Origin: Helicoverpa zea
Taxonomy: Eukaryota; Arthropoda; Insecta; Lepidoptera; Noctuidae
Assembly (NCBI RefSeq): GCF_022581195.2
Contig: NC_061482.1
Span: 11,160,001-11,224,000 of the forward strand
Direction: 5' to 3'
DNA length: 64,000 nt
Shown: one piece after another, positions 1-10,440 of the stretch
Position numbering within the stretch: position 1 is the stretch's first letter
How the letters are laid out: each line of letters opens with the position of its first letter
Notes under the pieces: generated by a model
Told to the model about the DNA's origin: nothing
What the model saw: the letters and a program-made list of their open reading frames with translations, nothing else
Databases searched by the model: none
Made by a program: the position numbers and the translations under genes

Positions 1-1994
1 CTCGCATTCTGAATACTAAAACAAATTAATTTTAATGACTCGCAAAATTTCATAATTAATGCACTTTAGCTGAAGGCTAAACGTCCGAAAACACAACGTT
101 ATTATTATGTCTACGAAACAAAGAAAACTAAACTGAATACAATTAAAATAAATGAGCAGTCTTCTGTCATTATCATTTTCTCAGTTGCACTTTTTACTGT
201 GTTACTAGTAGAACATTTCATTTGTTGTCATTTGTGGTAGATGTACTCGCCATATTTCCCTGTAAGAGAACTCTCTGGAGCAATGATGCAACTCCTACCA
301 ACATTTTTATCTGGTCGCTCTGTTCACCTCAAAAATTAGCAGTGCCCTCTACTTTTACCTGGAAGATGAGAACTATTGCTTATTGACACCAAGAAACATT
401 CAGGTGAACATCCCGTATTATCAATATTCTTCTTGAACATCACATAGGTATCCAAAGCAACCATGTTCTTTATTTCTATATCTTGCAGAGTTCTGGTAAG
501 ACTCGTGGTAAGCTTATCACCATTTTAAAGTACCTAATATCTAACTCAGAATTAGTAATAAAACTAATATTTAGAGTCTATTTACAGTTTAAAACATTTG
601 ACAAACTATTAAACTAGTTGGTTTTAAATAAAGAACTAAATACGTGAAGGCCGAGATATACGTGAAAGCGTTCAGCAACTCACATTATACACATTGAAAC
701 GCTCGTGAACGTACCTCGGGCTACTTACACACCCGTCTCCCTATGTTTCTACACAAAGGCAACCTTATTCAATAAAATTCTATCCCCCACTGGGAATAGT
801 TCAATAAAATGCCCTCACAAAAGGTGTTATAATGAAACTATCTTGCAAACAAAACGTGGGGGTTACTTTATTATGAAAAGATCTTTTTATTTTTCTAGCG
901 CTCGCCGTTAACCCTGACAGGTATCCGAATTAAACTTTCTGTTGCTTCCCTCGGGGGTTATAAAGAGTTTAGGGAAAATCTCAGGTAGATAGGTAAATAG
1001 CATCTACGTTATGTGAATATGACAAATCCCAGTACTCGTAGTTTTACGTAGTTGGGCACCAACATTCAGGACAGTTATGGGTTATCATGATTGATGATAC
1101 CTCCTCTAATATGACGTAATGAAGATAATGCTCAAGCGATATGGTCTCCATACTTCTTCTTGTCAACTAGGTCATTTAATATAAACATGCCCGTTCCGCT
1201 GGTATTACTTGAATCTACAATGGCGGTTGGGTTTCACGGATGATATATTGCACTAATATTGACAACTTGATGGTACAACGCTTACGAGTATTACATCACT
1301 GTGACGTGTATGAGTTTACAACAAAATTTTGTATTTATGGAAGAAGTAGTGGAGTGGAGTTACCGCATCGCGACGTGAGATATAAAATACTACAGATATA
1401 TATCTAAGATACATTATTTCCGAAGCGGATTTTTACGTGTCTTTACGTCACGAAGTTCCTGAAAGAGTGTGTTTTCTTAAAACTTTAATAAAAACAGATA
1501 AAAAATGCAAAAATGAAGCTGTGAATTCCGTTTCACAGAATAGCGTTTCACAGGTATTCGCCAGGCATTACAAACTCGAACCGAGTCACCTGGCAGCAGG
1601 TATCCAAAATCAACCAAGTTTTCGACATGCACTTGCACATAGAACGTGAATACAGTCGTACAACGGTTCGAAAAGCGACAAAAAAACCAGCGGAAAGCTG
1701 ATAGCTGTTAAAACGCTCCCGTACTTTTTCCAACATGAACATTGGGACATTAACAGCTTCGAGCGCGAACTAAGAGGGATAAGTCGTAACATGAGGTGTC
1801 AAATGTTGCGTTATAATTCCCATTACATAAAGTGCTAAGTCACTCCGCAGCAGCAGTTTGATGTCATGATACGCGACATTGACGCTCAATGTGCCGTGGC
1901 CAAGTACGATGTATATCATCGACTTAATGCAACACTATATCGGTCACGTTTGAACTAAATGTTGCTTTAGTTGACTGTTTGTAGTTACTGTTAG
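1..1994. other. AT-rich non-coding stretch
   Basis: No coding region, RNA gene or repeat family is recognised. Open frames here are 60-70 codons, lack family motifs and have no convincing splice context. It could be intronic or intergenic. Confidence 0.5.
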
Positions 1995-2220
1995 GCCGTC
2001 TCGCCCGGACATGGAGCGGCCCCCTTGCAAATTGAAATCGCAAAGGGTTCCCGCCGCACGGCGTAACGTCAATAACATTGAACGGAGCGAAACGTATCAT
2101 TGTTCTCTGTATATTTTAATTATTAGACATGGCCCGAGGGCCTGACCCTCGGGTGCGAAGGGCCTTTAATGGTGGCGATCTTTCGTTCCTCCTAAAGGAG
2201 TAGGTACGTGGGTTGTTTCC
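1995..2220. other. GC-rich patch with a perfect hairpin
   Basis: This patch is clearly GC-richer than its AT-rich surroundings. It contains the perfect stem-loop CCCGAGGG-CCTGA-CCCTCGGG at 2133-2153, just inside a GGCCC/GGGCC pair, and a CpG-rich piece near 2040-2075. There is no open frame of note. It could be an old mobile element fragment or a regulatory patch; the sequence does not decide. Confidence 0.4.
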
Positions 2221-3927
2221 TTTACCTTTGTTCTTTTATGTTTGGTGCGTTTAATAATTAAATATGGTTGGCAACTATGATTTTCATTACGTTAATTTGC
2301 GTTGGAAAAATGAGCATAACATTTTTGTACATTATTTCTATCAAACATTCATTTATTATTATTTACGAAGTTACTTCCTAATCGGGCCTAATTAAGTATC
2401 CTTACTAAGCTGCTCCTAACCTAAATCAATAGGTTCATTGAACTCCAGCGTGGGCGCTTCAATTTCATTCTGTCACAAATTAGCAAGTTTTAATACATTT
2501 CAGTCGTATCTCCTATGAACAGCTGCTAATCTCGTACACATACCAACATGACGTTTATTGTTGTAGCAAATAAAATGAAAAATAAACAACCTAGGAGAAC
2601 ATAAGGGGATTAATGTTAGCGGAGACGGGATGACGACGTAGGCTTGAGCTCAACACAACAATTTGCAAACGATTCTCTTTGTTGCCGGTTGAGTGTGGGT
2701 AACGATTATTATATTATTGCTAAACCGGGTTACAGCTTCTGTTTGTTTTCGTTTTACTTTTAATTAGGAGTTTTAATAAATTAAATAATTAATCTGTTGT
2801 AAAGCGTAAATAATTTATCGTTTACTGTATTATGTATTTATTGCCTTTTTAGGAGTCATAATTTGTAACACAATTATATTTCGATTACATTTTATATTTC
2901 ATAAAAGAAGTTTAGAGCTTCTTCGACCTGGCATAGCACGCAGAGTTAAAGGCACTTAGCTACATAATAAAAGCTATTTGTTGTGTGTCTGTCACGCAAG
3001 TGCGTCATCATTTGTAATTATATTATAAACCAGTCAACCACCATTATTACCGTAAATATATATTTTTTAATAAATGCGTGCATAAAACATTTTATTCATG
3101 ATAAAGTTTAATTACACCTTTTCACTGCAAGACACGCAATTGCTTTTTTACCCGACTGCTAAGAAAGGTTATGTTTTGCAATTGAAAGCACCACGTTTAT
3201 CATTAAAGCTTAGGTTTTACCGCAAATGTAAATTAAATGGCTTCGTCCCCTCCCTCAAGCACAAATGGTCTGAATTAAAATCTCTACTAAATTAAACTAA
3301 AGAATGTAAAAGGATACTTTTGTCTGGACTTTTTTTTATAATAATCGTTAAACGTTTGTTTTGTACTGATGCAGATTTTTCGAGGAATGTCAGAGGTAAT
3401 TGCACTGTGTAAAATTTAAATTATTTTGTTTTATTTCAAAATTGTTCATTATTTTTGTAAAACATAGGACACTGCCCACCTCACCACAAAACACGGTAAA
3501 AAGTACAGTAACTTTGTTCGAGTATACCTAGATTACCTAGTACTAAAGCCGGTACTTTTTAGCACGTTATAAGGTTTTATATTGAGGTGGAATAATGTAT
3601 AAACGGAGAGGACGCTGCACACAAAGCTATCTCTAAGACCCTATTACATCTGTATAACATGCGAGATTAAATGCTATCTCCATTAATACCACGCATGGCT
3701 AATGTTGCAGAATTTCCTTATAAAACCATAACACTAAACTTAGTTTACAACTGGCTCGCTGTTTCATCTCGATAACACAGTTTGTGTCACGCCGACCATC
3801 GGCGAGGCGAAGCTCAATTACGAAGGGAAATTGTAGCTAGCTTAGCAGGGCTAAATATTAAGGATCTAAATAAACAATGCTTGGAGATTCATGCAACAAT
3901 ATTCATGAAAACATTTGTAGAGCGAGC
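2221..3927. other. AT-rich non-coding stretch
   Basis: Nothing is recognised. One 65-codon open frame at 3098-3295 has no motif and biased, AT-driven composition. Confidence 0.5.
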
Positions 3928-4052
3928 AAACTCAATCGATTCATCATCATCATCATCAGCCTATCGCAGCCCACTGCTGGACATAGGCCTCTCCAAGTGC
4001 ACGCCACTGAGATCGATTTTCGGCTTCTCGCATCCATCAATCGATTGAGTTT
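3928..4052. repeat. 14-bp perfect inverted repeat flanking a LINE tail
   Basis: AAACTCAATCGATT at 3928-3941 is the exact reverse complement of AATCGATTGAGTTT at 4039-4052. The enclosed ~97 bp is almost entirely the LINE tail annotated separately. Another AATCGATT lies just outside at about 4075. The arms could pair as a stem. A normal LINE insertion would give a direct target duplication, not an inverted one, so the arms need another explanation, such as a MITE carrying the LINE tail. Confidence 0.75.
3942..4038 (-). mobile_element. RTE-type LINE 3' tail fragment
   Basis: Read on the minus strand, the segment runs GGAGAGGCCTATGTCCAGCA, then GTGGGCTGCGATAGGCTGATG, ending in a GATGAT microsatellite. 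I recognise this as the dispersed 3' end of RTE-type non-LTR retrotransposons in lepidopteran genomes (from memory). Only the terminal ~100 bp is present, as expected for a heavily 5'-truncated copy. A related plus-strand tail lies at 59.4 kb. Confidence 0.7.
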
Positions 4053-4152
4053 AGGTAATAGTTTAATAGACTTAATCGATTGATATAATGCTGTTGTACT
4101 TCCTTTATAAATAGCAATTTGTTAACATTGACACAAAATATGTTTTTATCTG

Positions 4153-4316
4153 CCTAGCCTTTCCCCAATTATATTGAAGTGGGGTTCTAGTCTAACTGAA
4201 TGCAGTTGTGTACCAGTATTTTATAAGAAGCGTGCCTATCCGACCTCCTCAACCCAGTTATCCGGGCAACCCAATAAGACTGGTTATCAGACTTTCTTGC
4301 TTCTGACTACTATGTA
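4153..4316 (-). repeat. degenerate copy of a ~200-bp dispersed repeat
   Basis: This is a diverged, truncated copy, in opposite orientation, of the repeat at 48908-49115. Shared blocks include AGCCTTT-CCCAA, TTCTAGTCTAAC, TACCAGT-TTT, CTCCTCAACCCAGTTA, CCGGGCAACCC and GCTTCTGACTACT. No target duplication is visible. It retains the palindromic GTTATCCGGGCAAC block (4257-4270). The family is common in lepidopteran DNA; its superfamily is not clear, though the GATGATG end resembles RTE tails. Confidence 0.75.
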
Positions 4317-4344
4317 AAAATAAATAGAAATATTTTTTATCATT

Positions 4345-4565
4345 TGTAGCGGCACTACAACTGGTAACACCGCCATCTACACATTCCAAAATGCGACTAT
4401 CCTGCATCGCACATGCAGTGTTCGCGCGCACAGTAGTACAAATAGATTACCCCGACAACAACTGTCGGGCAGTAGCCCACCGGACAAAAACGCCTGTCCG
4501 GTCGGAGGATCCTCCCTTTAGTGCGAGGTATGATGAGCTTTACTCTCTGCTCTCATACCTCCACA
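4345..4565 (+). repeat. 5' LTR of the TRIM-like element
   Basis: A 221-bp terminal repeat with TG...CA ends. It contains two adjacent strong stem-loops: CCCGACA-ACAAC-TGTCGGG (4451-4469) and ACCGGACA-AAAACGCC-TGTCCGGT (4479-4502). No TATA box or AATAAA signal is obvious. Relative to the 3' LTR it has C versus G, A versus C and G versus T at three sites, none of which breaks the hairpins. Confidence 0.88.
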
Positions 4566-4566
4566 G

Positions 4567-4584
4567 TGGTGACCCCAACGTGAT
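4567..4584 (+). other. primer-binding site, tRNA-Trp type
   Basis: TGGTGACCCCAACGTGAT starts one base after the 5' LTR. From memory of conserved animal tRNA-Trp, whose 3' end including CCA has the complement TGGTGACCCCGACGTGAT, it matches at 17 of 18 positions (A instead of G at the eleventh). Position and match make it the likely minus-strand primer site. Confidence 0.8.
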
Positions 4585-4974
4585 ATGAACACGCAACCTT
4601 CGAGCTACGTGACGTCATCAGCAAGACCTTCCTCAAGCTCTCGAGCGACGAGTCCTTCAGCCAGCCAGCTTCAAATGGGTATCCCTGACCACCAGCATGT
4701 TGCGGACGCACATACCTGGTCAGCACCCGCAGCCACATCCAGCGACCTTGGCTCCAGCTCACTGCACTTCGGCCGGTCGAGTATCTCCCTCGCCGAAGCA
4801 GTCGCTAGCCTCTAGCGCGGCGCTGTACAACTCTCGCAGCGCCGGTCCCGACTCACTGGGATTCGCAGCACCGCCGTAGCAGCCAGTTCCGACTCACCGA
4901 GAACCTCGCGGCAAAGCATTGGCAACAAGACTAGCTAGCACTTCAAGAACTTGTACCATCGACCTCCGGTCTCC
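4585..4974 (+). other. non-coding interior of the TRIM-like element
   Basis: GC-richer than the flanks, with many CAGC and CTCG blocks. Small frames on both strands overlap each other and none resembles gag, protease or reverse transcriptase. It probably carries packaging or dimerisation signals for a helper element, but that is inference. Confidence 0.7.
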
Positions 4975-4986
4975 GGAGCGGAGTGA
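4975..4986 (+). other. candidate polypurine tract of the TRIM-like element
   Basis: GGAGCGGAGTGA directly abuts the 3' LTR, where a plus-strand priming tract belongs. It is interrupted by one C and one T, so it is a weak tract judged mainly by position. Confidence 0.55.
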
Positions 4987-5207
4987 TGTAGCGGCACTAC
5001 AACTGGTAACACCGCCATCTACACATTCCAAAATGCGACTATCCTGCATCGCAGATGCAGTGTTCGCGCGCACAGTAGTACACATAGATTACCCCGACAA
5101 CAACTGTCGGGCAGTAGCCCACCGGACAAAAACGCCTGTCCGGTCGGAGTATCCTCCCTTTAGTGCGAGGTATGATGAGCTTTACTCTCTGCTCTCATAC
5201 CTCCACA
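4987..5207 (+). repeat. 3' LTR of the TRIM-like element
   Basis: The same length as the 5' LTR, 218 of 221 bases identical by manual comparison. It keeps both hairpins (offset by 642 bases). It is followed directly by CATT, the second copy of the target duplication. Confidence 0.88.
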
Positions 5208-5211
5208 CATT

Positions 5212-6479
5212 CATAATTATAACACAAATTGAAATTAAAATATTTCAACAGACATAAAATTACGAATTAGCACTAGATATATTGTGCCATCCGTCAAACA
5301 TCCAAACCGATGCTGATTATTTCACAAATATGTGTATTAGCTTTATTTCCAAACACTAAACAGAAGCACAATTTACATTTCGAGGCACTAATAATTAATA
5401 GTGATCAATTAATTAATTAATGTATTAGTTTGTAGCATTTTTGATGTGCAATTGACGCGTACTATTCGTAGAACGCAATCAGTTTCACTATTATTGTTAA
5501 TTTGGTTAATTGGTTAATTAGGCTGAATTATTTTTTAATATCAATGTGTTTTCAAAGGTTGATGGTTTAAGATTTGACAAATAAAAAAGCCTGCATGAAA
5601 TCTCAATTTAGCGAACCCAAAAAACAGAAACAATTTCATAATAAAATTAATCGCAGTGTGTGCAGTGCAGTGATAGTCATTGCTTTGTAGTCTTACTACC
5701 TATCGTTAAAAATCAACTCTTGCTCATGTCTTAGTTCCAATTCCTACAATTCGTTTCGTATGTAGGTATCTATCTGTCGTACATATCAATGCTATTAGTG
5801 ATATCGTGGTACATCCATTTTCAGCGCGTGTTTCCCTATAAAAGAATGCCAACGTGATAAAACATAAACAAAAAAAAATCTGTAAACGACGAACCAACTA
5901 CCAACAATAGGATAAATCCGGTTTTTCAATTCACGAACGCGTTCCAAAAACAAAATATCTACACAAAAATATTTAAAAAACTTTCCATTATTACAATTTG
6001 AACGATAGTTGTCTATTGGTATTTTTTTGTTTGAAAATGGCTTTGTTTTTACTCTAATGTGATTTTCACACACACGACTGTCATGTTATGATACTATTAT
6101 AGAGATATTTACACATTGCTTTTTTATGGACAAATTGTTTTAATCAAAAGTTTACAGGGTAAAATTTTTATTTCATTTCAAACAGTTCAATGGCCATATC
6201 TATTGAAAAAAATACTGTATTAGGTTGTAAGAGAATTTATAATGTAGCTTCTACTTTCCTATTGATAAGTCGACAATGTTTGAACAAATAGGTACATATA
6301 CTTACGTATGATATGACATACAATATGATTATCTTGTTAATGAGGAATTCGACGTAGAGTTCACCGCGTCGTCAACATTATCAGAATCTGCAAACAAACT
6401 GATTGGCTGAGGATCTTAAACAGACGTCGTGGTAATAACATCTATCTCTATAGAACTGTATGCGATTATGAAGTGATTG
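5212..6479. other. AT-rich non-coding stretch
   Basis: It contains TTAATTAATTAAT-type runs near 5405-5425 and a repeated GGTTAATT block near 5510. A 92-codon minus-strand frame at 5795-6073 has no motif and low-complexity composition, and is not called as a gene. Confidence 0.5.
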
Positions 6480-6896
6480 TACCATGGAGACAGAATCATG
6501 AGCGGAGATGTCATAACGCAAAATCTCCTAAGAGCTAGCTCGCACTAGTGACTTTTGTCAGTCGCTCTTATCAAGTCTGTGGATATGTGACAAAATTAAC
6601 ACCCTGACAAAAGTCACCAGCTTTAGAAATCTGGCGTCGCCAAAATACGGGTGCTTGGGGGACGACGAACGTTACTGGCACCGCTTTCATCTACCTACTT
6701 TGAAACCTGACTTGACTTGACTTTGAAACCTAACTTTTTTATCCAAAGATCGTCAATATAAATATGTCTCAAGAAACCCAACGCCTTGTAAGTTTAATCT
6801 TTTTGGTCACAGCTGCAGTACGTATTAGATTTATAAAAAGTGGCCTGACCTACCTACCTCATAGCATCTCTGCTCATCTTTCCTTCCTCCGTGGTA
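6480..6896. mobile_element. MITE-like element, family A, copy 1
   Basis: The left end (TACCATGGAGACAGAATCAT, then GAGCGGAGATGTCA) and the right end (GCATCTCTGCTCATCTTTCC, then TTCCTCCGTGGTA) form an imperfect terminal inverted repeat of about 30 bp. The same left and right sequences occur at 53125-53419, so this is a family. Shared internal blocks include CCAAATCTCCTAAG-type and GGCCTGACCTACC sequences. No open frame is present. This copy is longer than copy 2, largely because of a nested fold-back at about 6541-6640. Confidence 0.7.
6548..6617. repeat. nested fold-back inside the family A MITE
   Basis: GTGACTTTTGTCAG (6548-6561) and CTGACAAAAGTCAC (6604-6617) are perfect 14-bp inverted repeats separated by 42 bp. 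The other family A copy lacks this block at the corresponding place, so it looks like a secondary insertion. Confidence 0.65.
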
Positions 6897-8455
6897 TGTG
6901 CATACAAGTCGATTAAACCAACTGGCACAATGCGAAGGATGCAACGTTTAGCTTTTAGCGTTAATTGTCGCAGACAAGACGACTGATTCGCGCCATAGAC
7001 GTGATTAGAAATACGTGCATTTCGAAGGATGTCACAGGTTTATTAGGTTATAATTCCAGTCTATTCGTATTGAAATCTACGTCGTATGTTGGATTTCCGA
7101 AACTATTAGTAATAAATGTAGCTTATTTCATTTAGTATCTCTCCTAACTTATGGTCTTGTTTATTTAAGGACAAGACTACGAGACAATTGACAAACATGT
7201 TGATCAATTACCTATTTAATAAATAAAGATTTACAGGAGAAATTGTAAGAAATCGTGGTTGCTTATTTCGTACCTTAAGTTCAACTTTACAATCCAATAT
7301 CCAACGAAATATCAGAACGTAATAAAATATTGTGATAAAATAAGAAAATTTACAATTAAAGTCGACCTTTTCCTTACTTTACATAAAAAGACTGTCCCAC
7401 TACAATCAGTTAACAGAACACGCGGTATTTAAAGATAAATGACTTGTCAATTAAATTCGTCATTGGAAAACAGATTACACTAACGAATTACACGTCTGCT
7501 CTTAAACCCAATACGTGATGCGATTAATCGCTCATATGTAAACGGCCTTATTTAGTTACACGTGCTGACTTGTCGTAATTGAGTTTATATTAATTTGCTG
7601 TAAATTATTTTGAGGAATATCTTGTTATTTCATGTAACTACATACTTTTTATGATGGGCAGAAGAAAAGTTTGAAAAACATTGAAGTCTTGCTAGTTTTC
7701 TTACATAAGGTAAACTAGCCTTCTCGTAGTGCATATTTTATAAAAAAAAATACTCAATAGCGTAGATTAAATATGTATAAGTTCCATCGTAGTACATACA
7801 AAGTTAAGAGTGGTTGTGAAAAAATCAGGTTTGTCTATATTAAGCACAGTCACAAGCTAAACAAATACACCGCAATCCGCACAGGTCGCAAAGTTTTAAA
7901 CCCGTCTTGTACATTCGTAAACAAAAGTTGCCTACGCTAATTATATTAAAAACCCAGCCCTGGGATGACGTGATATTCCAGGACAAGGGTGCGCATTAAT
8001 CATTCTCAAGCAACGTTATCTCATGTACCGAACCCAACGCAACTTGTACCTTCTGTCAAAGTATACACGCTAATGTTTTTGTATCATGTTAAATATACTC
8101 CGGGATTAATTTAATGTTATAACTTGTTTGCCTCTTTGCTCCAGACTTACCGTGAGATTATTCATGATACCTAACCGCTCTCTAAAACCATAATTTTCGT
8201 GGAAAAGGAATTCAATCTATTGTGTTCGTACAAATACATTTTCATGGATGAAGGCAGTATCGATTCTATTGAGCAGATCCAGTAATTCTCCGCTCCATTT
8301 CCATAATAGGCATGATGACAGTAATCAAAAATCATTCAAATAATATATTTATTAAATTAAACTTGAAGCTTGGAATATAAAACGCGCATTGTTTTCTTTA
8401 TTAATAATGTGATTAATATGTATTTTTATAAAATAAAATTACGAAATAAGGCAAT
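6897..8455. other. AT-rich non-coding stretch
   Basis: No coding frame, motif or recognised repeat is seen. Confidence 0.5.
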
Positions 8456-8487
8456 CCGCCATGATATCTTGAACACCAATCAGAGCT

Positions 8488-8535
8488 CGTGACGTCATTT
8501 CTGAAAACAACTCGCGCGAAAGCGCGCGAACGTCA
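8488..8535. promoter_or_regulatory. CRE plus CpG-rich palindrome
   Basis: It contains TGACGTCA (8490-8497), a perfect CRE/ATF-type palindrome, followed by TCGCGCG-AAAG-CGCGCGA, a fold-back that also resembles E2F/DREF-type CpG sites. It lies downstream of the THAP exon on that exon's strand. It could serve a separate plus-strand transcript or be one end of a mobile element. Confidence 0.35.
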
Positions 8536-8840
8536 CATTTCGTATTTGTGAACTTCCACTGCGATCTTTGTTTTTAATTAATTAATTGTTTATAACACGA
8601 GTTTTGGAGCCCGGATTTATCAAGGCAAACAGCGCTAATTTGCCTGGAATTGATATCATAATGCTGGGAAAGTGTTTGGCATCAAATAAAGATTTTTGTT
8701 CAGCTGAATTTAGAAATGTTAAAACTTCCATGTAAGTATACTAGTTTAATTAAAAAACAATGAGAGGTGAAACCTAACCTCGAAATAGTTATTTACATTA
8801 TAAACTATGTTAGAATCTAGAGAACTACGTAATAACTTAC

Positions 8841-9050
8841 ATCAAAGTGATCTTCACAAAAATAAAGTTGTACCCTGGGCAATATTGCTTTTGAATCTCG
8901 CCTTGCAAGTTTAAGCCACTTGTTTCGTATTTTTTTATTGTGAGGAACGTACACAAATAACTTATCAGGAGTTGTTTTGGATGTGTTCTTACTTGGTCCC
9001 CCAGTGACCCCACAACACCTATGCCCTTTCGAATTCATATTTAATAACAA
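8841..9050 (-). CDS. THAP-domain exon (first exon, partial)
   Basis: An exon of 70 codons encoding a THAP-type zinc DNA-binding domain. THAP proteins bind specific DNA and are found both as nuclear regulators and in P-element- and Harbinger-like transposases. Visible family residues are a Cys pair at residues 12-13, the phrase KLFVYVPHNKKIRNKWLKLA (30-49) with the conserved Trp45, and the closing YFCEDHFD (63-70) carrying Cys65 and His68. The frame then meets GAT|GTAAGT, a strong phase-0 donor at 8840-8835; open codons past it are intron. ATG at 9050 or 9038 (MNSK) could start it; the second is typical of THAP starts. Oddity: the C-x(2-4)-C pair seems incomplete, because the expected second Cys falls in VTGGP, so one zinc ligand may be lost. 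No following exon was identified toward lower coordinates. Either a decaying transposon/domesticated gene or the start of a real one. Confidence 0.7.
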
Positions 9051-9109
9051 AAAAAACTTAATTATTGCACGAGCGTTGTTTACTTGCGTCTTGTAATTTC
9101 AGTCGTGAC

Positions 9110-9155
9110 GTCACAAGTGACACCATGACACTGACAAGCGTTTTCGCGCCGGATT
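9110..9155 (-). promoter_or_regulatory. candidate promoter of the THAP exon
   Basis: Upstream of the THAP start on its own strand lie TGACGTCA (9116-9123), a CRE-type site about 66-78 bp from the ATG, and GGCGCGAAAA (about 9143-9152), an E2F-like site. Such spacing suits a TATA-less promoter. No start site is proven. Confidence 0.35.
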
Positions 9156-10440
9156 CAAAGTGGACAGAGAAAAATGCAATTATTTGATAAAAAATCTTCG
9201 CATTTTCTTAAAATTAATAATTTTTCATATAAAATAGACGTATACCTACATCATACAAAGGAATTTAAAAATTTGTCATCATGCCTATTGCTTTTATTAA
9301 AATTTTATACCGGTATGTACTACTGCATTCAATTGAATGAGTTTTTGAACAATGTACGAACATTTTCAGTAAAGAAAAAGTAGCTTCATGAATGTTCGTA
9401 CTATATTATCGCAATAAACTCAAGTATCATTAAGTGTCATTAGGGCAAACTTAACAAGTGAAGTAGACGCTTGAATGTCGTTTTTTTTTGATACGCTGCG
9501 AGGATCCCTAAAATATATTCCGTGTTAGGAGAAAATATAAAAAAGTGACGTGACACTTTTTGCCGGGTTTAACGATCATTCCGTGGTTGTCGTTAAATCA
9601 AGGGGGTTTTCGTGCCATGAATATGCAAATATAACATTCGTGCTGACGATTAATGCCGATTTCCCGTCGCGGATAAAGCCTTCGATGGCATTTTGCGCAA
9701 CCTGTTGACTCACTAGTGCCTAGTACGTCGTTATTTGTTTGTCATTACGGCAGATTAAATGACGGGTTGCCTTTCAGCATTGTTACAGTTTCTGTATTGA
9801 TTGCGTGTATTCAATACTTTATACATCGGCCTCGTCGGTGCGATTGCTTTTTAACGACGACTTTTCATGGCTCATACCTGCATCAGCTAGAGTTGTAACC
9901 CAGTTGATTTACTTTTGAAATACCAATTAAGATAAAATTCTAGCAAAATTCATTCTCATCACAAATTCTTTTCGCGTGTATTTTACTTCAATGCCTTGTA
10001 TATTTTATGAAATTACAAATAATAAAGCAAAATAATCTCTGCCATTTTATGGTAAAAGCGTCATTATTTCTTGAACATAATATATCACATACTTTGGCTC
10101 TCATCAGGAATTTTGCCGGAAATCCTGATCCGATTTCCGGGATGGCGAAATATTGTTGATTCATCTTGTCTCCCGCAAGAATTTCATCCGATTTCGTTTT
10201 GACGCTACTCTCATACGTAGGTATTTTGTGTTTTCTTGCGCTTAAATAGATAAAGCTACAAAAAAGATTAAATAGTAAGCTCGATTAGCTACAAATTAAA
10301 TAAGGTTAAAAAAGGTTTAGAATATTTATTGAAAGAAAAAATGGAAAATAAAAAAACGTTACTTCTCAAATTACTATTTTTTATGAATTAGTACAGTTTT
10401 TTCGAAAAAGATTAAGAATACTGACTTCAATAATATTGCT
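9156..10440. other. non-coding stretch with an octamer motif
   Basis: Mostly AT-rich. ATGCAAAT at 9623-9630 is a perfect POU-type octamer within a less AT-rich block (about 9540-9740), which could be regulatory. The 60-69-codon frames here show no motif. Confidence 0.4.

Larger units (their letters stand above)
4345..5207 (+). mobile_element. TRIM-like non-autonomous LTR retrotransposon
   Basis: A complete 863-bp element. Two 221-bp direct repeats (4345-4565 and 4987-5207) begin TGTAGCGGC and end CTCCACA, and differ at only 3 positions by my manual comparison. They flank a 421-bp interior. A primer-binding site follows the left LTR and a partly purine-rich tract precedes the right one. The host bases CATT occur on both sides (4341-4344 and 5208-5211) as a 4-bp target duplication. 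The interior encodes no gag or pol; its open frames of 60-76 codons overlap on both strands and show no motif. Size and plan fit terminal-repeat retrotransposons in miniature, which depend on proteins from another element. The 4-bp duplication and LTR ends fit Ty3/gypsy-type integration. Near-identical LTRs imply a fairly recent insertion. Confidence 0.9.

Noticed and set aside
4391..5257. Open frames inside the miniature LTR element, including 112 codons at 4919-5257
   Set aside because: They run through LTR and interior without motifs, and the LTR parts repeat; treated as non-coding.
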